Source: Manihot esculenta (lineage: Eukaryota; Streptophyta; Magnoliopsida; Malpighiales; Euphorbiaceae). From it: a DNA stretch of 64,000 bases. Below are positions 54,850 to 64,000 of the stretch, in pieces; positions within the stretch are counted from its first letter, which is position 1; every line of letters begins with the position of its first letter. Under the pieces are notes generated by a model. The model did not search any database. It saw only the letters and a list, made by a program, of their open reading frames with translations, and had not been told where the DNA came from. The translations under genes were made by a program, and so were the position numbers. Location: the NCBI RefSeq assembly GCF_001659605.2, contig NC_035164.2:20058000-20121999 (forward strand). Reading direction: 5' to 3'.

Positions 54850-56720
54850 AAACCCTGCTTTAGATGTGGGGACATATTTTTTATATGAGTTCCGGTTTGA
54901 TGTGAGGACATTGGAACTAGAGGGATTTGACATGATATTAGGAGAGGATTAGTTAAAATATCACAACTCTGTGTTGTTTGACTTTGAGGCCTCAACAATC
55001 ACTATTATTAGGCAACAAAAACCTGTATTGTTTCATGGCATTGGTGAAGGAGCCTTGCAATCTGGATTATAGTATTCTGTAGATCTATTGTAGAGGAAGG
55101 GAGTGGACCTACAGACCTCTATTTTCTGTATTTGGCAATGCAAGGAGCAATCACAGGAGTCACAAATGCAACAAGGGCCTTTTGCACCTGTTTTGCATGT
55201 TATTACTCATGACAATGCAGATTTGAAAGGGTTGTTGCAACAATATCAATCCGTATTTGCTGATCCTCAAGGGTTACCACCCACTTGAAGCTATAATCAT
55301 GCCATTCTACTTATGCCCAACACTCAGTCATTCAATGTGAGGCCCTACAGATACCCTCGATACCAAAATAATGAATTTGGGAGACCGGTAACTAATATGT
55401 TACAATCCCAACTCATTCAACCTAGCATTAGCTCCTATGCTTCTCCAGTACTCCTAGTAAAGAAAAAGAATGGGACGTGGAGATTTTGCATGGATTACAA
55501 TAAGTTAAACGAGAGGTAACTATCAAAGACAAATTCCTTATACCCATTATTGATGACCTTTTAGATGAACTGAAAGGAGTTAAGGTGTTTTCTAAAAATA
55601 GATTTGAAAGCTGGATATCATCAAATCAGAATGGAGTAAGACATTTCTAAAACAGCATTCAAAACACACCATAATCACTTTGAATTCAGAGTTGTGCCCA
55701 ATGCTCCTGCCACATTTCAAGCCCTAATGAACCAATTTTTTGATGATATCTTAGCCTACAGTAACAGCACGGCAGAGCATATTCAACATTTAGAAGCAGT
55801 GTTTAAGGTGTTACTAGACTAGCAACTGTTTGCCAAGTTATTTAAGTGTTTTTTTGGACAGAATCAGATTGAGTATTTGGAGCATATCATTTCTGAACAA
55901 GGGGTGAGTATATACCCTGTGAAAATTGAGGCTATGGTCCATTGGCTTGCACCACAGTCTCTTAAAGACCTCATAAGCTTCCTGGGACTCACAGTGTACT
56001 GCTGAAAGTTTATGAAAAATTGTGGGATTATTTGCAGACCCTTAACCTTCTGAAGAAAGATGCTTTTAAATGGTGTAAACGAGCTCAATTAGCATTTGAT
56101 CAGCTTAAGCAGAAAATGACTGAGCCTCATGTAAGCAATTGGGGAATGGGAGCTGATTTGTAACAATAGGGACACCCCATAGCCGACATATCCAAGGCTT
56201 TTCGTCCCCGGAATCAGGCTTTATGGGTTTTTGTAAGGGAGTTGTTGGCTATTATTTTTGCAGTGAATAAATGGAGGCACTATCTAGAGCAAGGACCATG
56301 AAAGCATTAAATACCTTCTTGAACAGAGATTGCATACTAACCTGCAGGAGAGCAGCATTTCTAAACTACTAGGATTTGATTATAAGATATTATATCGAAA
56401 AGCGGTAGAAGATATTGTGGCTGATGCACTTTTCAGGAGATCTTGTTCAGACAACCATCAATTATACAACTTGCAGTCAGTAGTTATTCTCTATTGGATG
56501 CAGTATTTGGAGAACAGTTATGAAGCAATTAATTCAACTTTCAATTGCTTCTCCTACCACCACTCCTTACCAAGTGAAAAATGGAGTCATGTTATATAAA
56601 ATCAGAATGTATGTGGGAGCAACTACAAATCTCATAGAGTAATTAATGGATGCTTATCACAATTCAGCAGTTGGTGGACATTCTGGAGTGCAAGACATTT
56701 ATTTAAAGCTTAAAAGGTAC
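54850..56720 (+). pseudogene. Pol remnant of the Reina-like chromovirus
   Basis: Broken frames run in family order: protease end (FDMILGED, about 54925), RT ([15 protein letters not shown] about 55340; [20 protein letters not shown] about 55432; FFDDILAYSNST about 55737), RNase H (DHESIKYLLEQRLHTNLQES about 56290; YRKAVEDIVADALFRRS about 56390), and the start of the integrase zinc region (YHNSAVGGHSGVQD, about 56655). Stops, frameshifts and internal losses are many. The homology ends near 56720 with no integrase core and no 3' LTR. Confidence 0.8.
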
Positions 56721-56900
56721 TTATTATCATCTTTGTTTTTAATAAATAAAAAATCAATATTCGAGTCTCTTGTTCACTTATATGTTATTGATAATGCAAC
56801 TTCTAGCATCAGTTTCTCTAGCTTCCATGTTCTTGTAATTGAAGTCATATTTGCTCCTGCTAATTTGAATATGCGGTTGCGCATTTCAAGCTTTTAGCAG

Positions 56901-56931
<31 letters not shown>

Positions 56932-57256
56932 CCCCTCACACTTGAGCTTAAAGTCGCTTCCTTTGCAAGATGAGCATCTGATTGTTGAATCTACAGGATG
57001 TTGCCCATAGAACATAAATATTGAATTGCTTCTATAACCAATTACTGTCCATAACAACTTTTTTGCCCAGTTCTCTTATTTGACTTTCTAATTTCTGTGA
57101 TTTTTGCCCTATATATCTAGACCTATTCTCACTAATTTCAAAACCTATACCCAATATATGTGACATTAAGCTTCTGACATACTCTGTAGCTCTTGATTCA
57201 TTTATTTGTTCTTTTATTTTGGAGAAAATTAACAACTAGTTAATTTCGATGTTTTT
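56721..57256. other. No recognised gene; T homopolymer
   Basis: This is AT-rich sequence with a T run of about 30 at 56902-56931. Short open frames here show no family signal. Confidence 0.5.
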
Positions 57257-57467
57257 GAAAATACATGAAATAGCCTCAGTGCTTTTGAAAACTCAATTAA
57301 TAGGTTTCTCCCGTTAAGTTTATCATTAGTTTATAACTGTTACCGTTACTTTTTCTTCCTTCTAACTTTTTACTAATGACATGAATCTTTTAATTGAGTT
57401 TTCCACTAATGGCATCAAACTTTTTAATTGAGTTTTCAAAAACCTTGGAAACTATTTAGTGTATTGC
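57257..57467. repeat. Small foldback (MITE-like) repeat
   Basis: Inverted arms of about 41 bases, 57257-57298 and 57426-57467, share TTTTGAAAACTCAATT exactly and align over the rest with a few mismatches. The inner sequence contains further TTTTTAATTGAGTTTTC words. Length (about 211 bp) and structure suit a non-autonomous DNA transposon. No target duplication was fixed. Confidence 0.6.
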
Positions 57468-58309
57468 ATTAACATTATAGGGATAGGCAGAGAGCGTGAA
57501 AAATTTAAATCATCATAAACATGACTAGAAGACCAGAAATTGCCAAAGGCTTCGATATTGTTTTAATGAATGTTTAATATATTTTAGGCCAAGCATTAAT
57601 TTGTTTTTTAATCTGAAATGTTATAATTGTTTCAATCTTCGGTGATATTTTAGTTAATTTTTAAATTCTGAATTTAATTGTCCAGCATGATATGCTGTGT
57701 AATTTTAGCTAATTTTTAGTAGTAAAATAATCCACATAAGAATTTTTTTTAACTCTCATTTAACACTAGTTAATTACTCCTTTATTTATAATCTTTAATT
57801 TAAACTAAACATAAATCATATACTCCAAAAATATTTATCGCCAGTGTTTGCAATATTGCGCGTTTGTCCTTCTGGAAAAAGATTTGAACTGCACTAGACC
57901 ATGTCAAACAAGAATCAGCGCACAGTGGTTCCAAGCAAGTGAAGCCCATGCCTATAGGCAAACTGCTTAATGAAAAGACAAAATTAATTGGATGGCTCCG
58001 ACCGAAAAAAAAAAAGAGAATGAATTGGATGGGTATTGAGATATCTGCTCTACCTTGTGCGCTTTTACCAAGGAAGAAGAGAAGGTTGCAAAGCCCAATA
58101 AACAACAAGCTAAAATAAAAGAGGTCAAGAAACATGGCCCAAGCCTACAAGCAAATCCAAGTCCAAGCAAAAAAAAAAAAAAAAAAAAACATTAGCTTGC
58201 ACAGAAAAGAATGATCTAGAATCCTGCTATCGTCGGAAAGTATCCATTGAAAAGGCCAAGAGTTTGTCGAAAGCACAAGGAGAAATCAATGAAGCACAAG
58301 TAATACCTA
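57468..58309. other. No recognised gene
   Basis: AT-rich sequence with an A run of about 21 at 58170-58190. No convincing coding or RNA gene signal was found. Confidence 0.45.
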
Positions 58310-60104
58310 AAACAATTTAGATCTAAGAGTAGTGACAAAAGCATACCTGTGAGATAATGCATCAACTACTATGTTATTTTTATCATGTTTGTACTTAACA
58401 TTGGAATGATCCTATGAACTCTATCCATTTCACATGGCGTTTGTTTAGTTTTCCCATCCCTTTAAGTGTTTCAATAATTTATGGTAGGTAAGGATGACAA
58501 ACTCTTTAGGGAAGAAAATAGTGTTGCCACACATCCAAAAATCTCACTAAGGCATGTAATTCTCTATCATATGTAGAGTAGTTCAATTACGCTCTGTGCA
58601 ACTTCTCACTAAAGTATATTATGGGCATTTCTCTTGTATCAAAATCTCACCTATATCAATGTCTAACGCATTATGTTTAATCTAAAAAACTTTTGAAAAA
58701 TCAGGTAAGCACAAATTAGGAACAACATAAAATTTTTCTTTTAAAGTTTGGAACACTTTCTCTTCCCATTTAAACTTTACATCTTTCTTGATGATTACTA
58801 TTAACAACACCGCAATGGATGAAAAAACCTTCACGAACCTCCTGTAAAAGCGCTCGCAAGTCTATGGAAACTCCTTACCTTAGAGATGCTCTTAGGCATC
58901 AATCATTCTTGGATAGCATTAACATTCTTTTGATCCACTTCGATACCTTTCACACTAACTATAAAACTTAAAAAGCTCACTTTTTGCATGAAAAAAGTAT
59001 ACTTTTTCAAATTATCATACAATTGCTCCTTACAAAGCACAACTAAAATTGATTTAACATGCATTATATGTTCATAGTGAAACTTGTTGTAAATCAAAAT
59101 CTCATCAAAATAAGCCATAACAAATTTCCCTTTAAATTTTCACAAGACATGATTTATCAAACCTATGAAAGTGCTAAGTGCATTGTTTAAACAAAAAAGC
59201 ATGACTAACCACTCATATAAACCATTCTTTGTTTTAAATGTTGTTTTCCACTCATCATTAGATTTTACCCTTATTTGGTGATATCAACTTTTCAAGTCAA
59301 TTTTAGTGAAAACACATACACCATGTAACTCATTTAGCATATCATCTAATCTAGGAATAAGATAGCGATACTTTACAGGGATTTTATTGACTACACGATA
59401 ATCAATGCACATCTTTCAAGATCAATCTTTCTTTAGTATGAGTAGCACAGGTGTAGCACATGGGCTCATGCTTTCGTGAACATGACCTTTGCTAATAATT
59501 CTTCAACTTGCCTTTATAGCTCCTTCATTTTCTCAGGATTGCTCCTATAGGCTGGTCGATTTGGAATTGAAGCTCCTTATGTAAAATCTATTTGAAGCTT
59601 AATGCCTCACAGTGGTGGTAATCTTGTGGGCATCTCATCAGGGAACATATCTCTGTATTCCTGTCAAAGTGAAACAAATACACTAAGCAAATTTGGGTCA
59701 AGTTCAGCATTAGAAAACAAGCTTTCTCTAAATTAACACCAGTGGTTTGTAACCAACATAAGCTCTTTTCGGCTCTCTTCCTTTTCAAAGAAACTCACCT
59801 TATTTTCACTCTCCAAATTACTCTCTTTTGCACTTAATTTTTTTTTTTTTGCATAATTACTCACTTTTAGGCCTTTTTATTTATTCTTTTTGCTCACTGT
59901 CCTTTTACACTCTTTTATTTTCTCATCACTTTTCAAAGTCTCAGATTGAGATTTTATCATCTTGAGTTGGTCTTCATAGACTTCGGTAGCAGATAAGGGT
60001 ACAAGAGTGTAATTTTTCCCAGTTTTGCCCATTAAAGTGGAATGAATATTGATTGCAGTACTCATCATTTTGTTGGGGGAAAAGCCTATATGAAGGCTGC
60101 CCAA
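58310..60104 (-). pseudogene. Decayed pol of a CRM-like chromovirus
   Basis: Read right to left on the minus strand: the segment after protease (NYTLVPLSATEVYEDQLK, about 60020), a gap with A/T runs, RT (weak motifs about 59560-59200; YFDEILIYNKFHYEHIMHVK at 59112-59053; GIEVDQKNVNAIQE at about 58944), then RNase H ending KYKHDKNNIVVDALSHRYAF (about 58400-58340). The wording of these motifs is nearest to CRM-type chromoviruses. There are many stops, no integrase and no LTR. Confidence 0.7.
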
Positions 60105-61075
60105 GAATTAACCTGACATCACATTTTTCCCTCTCTCCCTCCTCTTCTCTTTAAGCCCCCCCTCCCCCTCTTCTTCTCCTCCTTCTTCTTCTTTTCTTCT
60201 TCTTTTCATCTTCTTTTCTTTAGTTTTTTTTGCAATTTTATTATGGCATCTAGAGGCTAAACAATTCTTTTCAGTTGAAAGTTAATCCAAATTGAGGTTT
60301 TATTCAAGTTGTGAGAATATGTGATTAAATTTTTTTCATCTTATTTCTATTTTCTATTAATTTATGTTTTTGAGGAACACCACCTCCATTGTTGTCCCCT
60401 TAGGATATCAAGGGGCCCATTGAATCTCTTGGGAAGACAATATATTACTAATTAACCCAATTAAATTCGTAATTATTTAATTGAGTTAATAACAAGTAGT
60501 AATTAGTATATTCGTTTATATTAAAGAATTAATAGATTTGATTTAAATAATTCATATATTTTTATTGATCAAGTTTAGGTTCTTCTCTCTTAATACAGTT
60601 GACTAATTAAATCTACATGTGTGTTGGGATTGTTAGTTAACTAGAAATTAATTTAAGCGCGAAGAGGATTGATTTAATCATAAGAAAGAATTGGTGAGAT
60701 TCACGTGTTTGACCACTATAACCAAACAATAGATAATAAAATGAATTATTTTTCTAATCGATGATCAACTGCCAAACCCCTCAATTTGATCACCTTCAGC
60801 TGAATTTAATTTAATTATTTATTTCACGATCTCAATTGCATTGCTTATTTTTCTATTAAGTATTTTTGGTTTGCCCAAGGCAAAAAATAATTTTATCAAA
60901 AACTCTCTTTTTCTCACTTTTTGTATTAAAAGACTCTTCTATTTCAAGTAGTCATCTAAATTAAATAGAGTTACGGTCTCTGTGGGATTGATACTCACTT
61001 ACCCTATATACAAGTTCTTATTAAATCAAGGAAAGGAAAGTAAATTTTAATTGACAGATTCAACAAGTTATAACG
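60080..61075 (+). repeat. Athila-like LTR remnant R1
   Basis: It is homologous throughout to R2 (62835-63775) in direct orientation, about 80 percent by eye. It has a TATA-like CCTATATGAAGG, the block GAGGAACACCACCTCCATTG, and an end block GTCTCTGTGGGATTGATAC that parallels CCCTGTGGATTCGATCC of E4-E6. Its left end is cut by the CRM-like pol. Confidence 0.6.
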
Positions 61076-62834
61076 GTGGGCATATGGTGCCAAATGGTAA
61101 GTTCAAAGGTCAAAACTCTTATAGTAGGGTTCCGCAGCTATGCTTATGAAGTTTCTAACATGTAACCTCAAATATAGATTATGTATCGGTAGCAGTACTA
61201 TGGACTCTATATATTTATATGGCATGTCATACCCTTAAACTAACATCGACGCCTATTAAGTTTACTAGGGCCAAATATCATTAATTTAATGTATCAATTT
61301 ATTTAACATAAATATATGTCATTTGAAGCTATTTGAAATGATTTTTAGAGTACATTTGTCATATGCCAAGATTAACAAGATGAGAAACTCATGACAAATA
61401 GTGCAAAACTTTGTCAACTTAGTATTCCAATATTGCGTCATGTCAATTCACTTCTTGTATTTCATACCACTAACAAGTAAAGAATGGTAAGTTTTACTCA
61501 AATTATCATGCACAAACAATTTTTGTTATCAAGTACGTACGTGCAAAAATCAAGTATGACAATCAATCATGTGCATAATATTTACCGAATAAGTAAGCAT
61601 GTCAATTTTTATGCATTCCAATTCAAGAGGGCTGCATTATGTCATATTTTATATCAACTTTTTAAGTACTTTAAAATTACAATTTAACTTAAGTTTCTTC
61701 ATAACAAATATGTATTTATGTCTTATATTTCCAACAAGATATAATTGATGCAAATCTGATCACTCTAGTTTAAGTTATGAATTTTTCTTTACAAGCTACA
61801 AAATCTTAATCAGTCCAGTATTAGTACTTGTCTCTAGTATAAAAAACATATAAGATGCATGAATTTTCATGCAAATTTAGGTATACTTCTTAAGATTCAT
61901 TTTGCACTAGTCTTAACTAATTCTATTGAGTATAGAATTAGTTATGGTATAATCAATACAATCCATTCTGGATACTCTATCACTGTATCTAGTTTAGGTT
62001 CACTTTCAATTTACATTATTTTAACTATAGATTCAAAAATTGGTTAACTCATGAAATTTTTAGCTCTTCGTCTCTACTTCCATTTGGTATATTTTAGGCC
62101 TAATTTCAATAACTACATGATGAGTTATGAGGCTGCTAACACATACTGCTCTGTTAAAACCTATCGTGCTAGGTTTGCACTTTTAACTCCCATGTTAAAT
62201 TTCTTTATTTTAAACATTTCAAACACCATTCCAACATTTATATGACATATTTATACAATAAAAATAACATTTTTAACAAACAAAATCAATCCCTAATTTC
62301 ACATATTCATGAGAAAACTAAAGGAAAATAAAAAATCATATAAACACTATATCTTTATTGAATTTCTCTTTTTTTTTTTTCACTTTTATACTCTGGCTAT
62401 CTCCTTTCCCTTTGATATTCTTTCAACAATTTATGTCTTGGGAAGGTTTGAATAAATTGAAAATTGAAGCTTTATAATTAATTAGTTGCAAAACTCATTA
62501 TTTTTTCCATATTAAATTCCATGATTTTGTTATGAATAATTGATTTTTACCTGGATTTTGATTTTGGACAGGTTTTGAGCTGAAAATGAGAAAAAGAACT
62601 AAAAGAGACTATTTTAGAGCTTTTTCTGACTGGAAAGTACAGTCTTACCCAATGCTGTAACCCAAGCCCGATGGACAAATTCAAGGATTACTGTTTTCCG
62701 AGCTGTACAGAGTTTAAAACTGTTTCAGATAGATGCAAATATAATCAGATCAGGATTAGGATAAGAGTCATCATAGGAGTAGTAGATTTATTATTATTTT
62801 TTATTTTTAATTGTGAATAATTATATTTTTATTT
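61076..62834. other. AT-rich interval between R1 and R2
   Basis: No gene is recognised; short open frames lack family signals. The part from about 62500 may be the U3 of R2. The interval could be the interior of a short non-autonomous element whose LTRs are R1 and R2, or unrelated sequence between two solo LTRs. Confidence 0.35.
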
Positions 62835-63775
62835 GGAAAAAACCTATATAAAGGCTGCCCTAGAAATAGAATCTATCATCTCTTCTCTTCTTCCCTATTC
62901 TCTTCTTTTTGGTCTCTTGTAGCCGAATCCCTTCCCTTTCTTTTATTTTTTGCAATTTTTGTTATGGTTTTTAAAGGCCAAACTCTTTTATTCAATTGAA
63001 AGTTAATCAAATAGAGGTTTATTTAAAATTGTGAGATTTTGTTCTAAATTTTTATTCATCTTATTTCTGTTTTCAATTAATTTCTATTTTCGAGGAACAC
63101 CACATCCATTGTTGTCCTCTTAGAAATTCAAGAGATCTATTGAATCTCCTAAGAAGATAACATATTGCTAATTAACCCAAGTAACTATGTAATTTTTTAA
63201 TTGGGTTAATATAAGTAACAATTAGCATATTCGTTTATGTTAAGTAATTAATTGATTTGGTTTAAATAATTCGCTTCTATTATTGACCAAGTTTGGGTTG
63301 TTCTCTCTTAAAGTAGTTAATTAATTAAATATATACACTTGATGGGATTATTAATTAACTAGAAATCAATTTAAACACTATGCAGATTAATTTAATCATA
63401 AGGAAGAATTGGTGAGATTTGCTTGTTTGAACACTATAACCAAAAAAGAGATAATTAAATAAATTATCTTTTTAATCAATGATCAACTGCAAACCTTTCA
63501 ATTTTGATTACCTTCAGCTGAGTCTTTAATCTGATTATTTATTTCATCATCCAACCATTTTATTTCTTCTTTAGTTCTTTTAAATCAATTTCTCCAGTAG
63601 CAATTTTCTTCTTCTCTCTTTTGTTTTAAATTGTTTTTCTTATTCTACTTGTCATTTAATTTAAACAAAGTTAAGGTCTTTGTGGGATCGACACTGATAT
63701 ACCTTATTTGCAAAAACTTTTGATTCAAGAAAAGAGAAATCAGTTTTAAATTGATAGATTCGATGCCCATCAATA
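62835..63775 (+). repeat. Athila-like LTR remnant R2
   Basis: It starts with a good TATA box (CCTATATAAAGGCTG, about 62848), followed by a CT-rich leader and the same blocks as R1, ending GTGGGATCGACACTG and ATAGATTCGATG. The upstream limit is uncertain and may reach about 62500. Confidence 0.6.
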
Positions 63776-64000
63776 ATTCAAATTCATGCATAAAGATATG
63801 AGAAGATGCTACTTCCTACACATTTCTATACTCACCTTTGATTTTCAAGCTTGGTGTATATGGAACCCTAAACTTTTCCTTCTTCAATTATTTCAATATA
63901 TGTCTCTTTCTTTAGCTCTTGATCTTACGGTGAATTTTGGTTAAAGAAAGAAGTTGATTTGTTGAGAGATTGGCTTGAATTTGGTGGAAGAAAGAAAAAT
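63776..64000. other. Window end, nothing recognised
   Basis: AT-rich sequence without an identifiable feature. Confidence 0.4.

Noticed and set aside
57800..58200. Possible SINE or retrogene with an A-rich tail
   Set aside because: A and B boxes could not be matched convincingly and no target duplication was seen. The A run alone is weak evidence in AT-rich DNA.
61484..62245. Short open frames of 62-67 codons near the right end
   Set aside because: They are short, low in complexity, AT-rich and without any recognisable domain or neighbour support.
1..64000. tRNA, rRNA or snRNA genes
   Set aside because: None was recognised by reading either strand. Primer-site matches to tRNA ends belong to the retroelements. 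A tRNA search program would be the decisive test.

Overview
This is a gene-poor, transposon-packed stretch of plant nuclear DNA. A eudicot is the best fit; Malpighiales/Euphorbiaceae is only a guess. About 50 of the first 50.5 kb is nested LTR retrotransposon sequence. The only recognisable host gene is an uninterrupted CCT4 (TCP-1 delta chaperonin subunit) ORF at 51521..53122.

Names used below: M0, M1, E2, E3 and the solo LTRs S1 and S2 are Ty3/gypsy Tekay-type chromoviruses (LTR TGTAATA...GTTACA, tRNA-iMet primer site). E4, E5 and E6 are Athila-like elements (LTR TGATAGA...AGTCA, tRNA-Asp primer site) that carry gag and protease but no reverse transcriptase or integrase. T is a decayed Tat-lineage element.

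Nest A (1..about 22120): T (11066..13584 and 21133..about 22120, +) is the oldest layer. E5 (13585..21127, -, target duplication GGATC) sits inside it, and E6 (3' part only, 8044..11065, +) lies against its left side. M1 (-, 5' LTR 3497..8043) interrupts E6. S1 (5029..7284, -, duplication AAGCA) is inside the M1 LTR. M0 (1..2399, +) is inside the M1 gag gene.

Nest B (23413..50457): E4 (+, duplication ATAAG) holds two Tekay insertions in its gag gene. One is S2 (26168..38154, -), which itself contains E2 (26583..36422, +, duplication ATTAC). The other is E3 (38318..46287, -, duplication CTTGA). E2 is a nearly intact 9.84-kb element; its LTRs differ at about 27 sites by eye and its gag-pol frame has a single in-frame UAG.

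Right part (50458..64000): AT-rich sequence with a foldback repeat, CCT4, a decayed Reina-like chromovirus (+, about 53669..56720), a small foldback MITE-like repeat, a decayed CRM-like pol (-, about 58310..60104), and two direct Athila-like LTR remnants (60080..61075 and 62835..63775).

The strongest unexplained signals are these. (1) A GC-rich 13-bp palindrome, TTCGGC-N-GCCGAA, is clustered in all Tekay LTRs and also lies inside the gag-protease coding region of the unrelated E5, but not in its relative E4. (2) Tekay LTRs share a TATA box and a consensus splice donor that pairs with an acceptor just before the gag ATG, which predicts an LTR-embedded leader intron. (3) The Athila-like elements carry a duplicated extended polypurine module about 0.9 kb apart. 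(4) UAG stops lie at homologous positions in E4 and E5.
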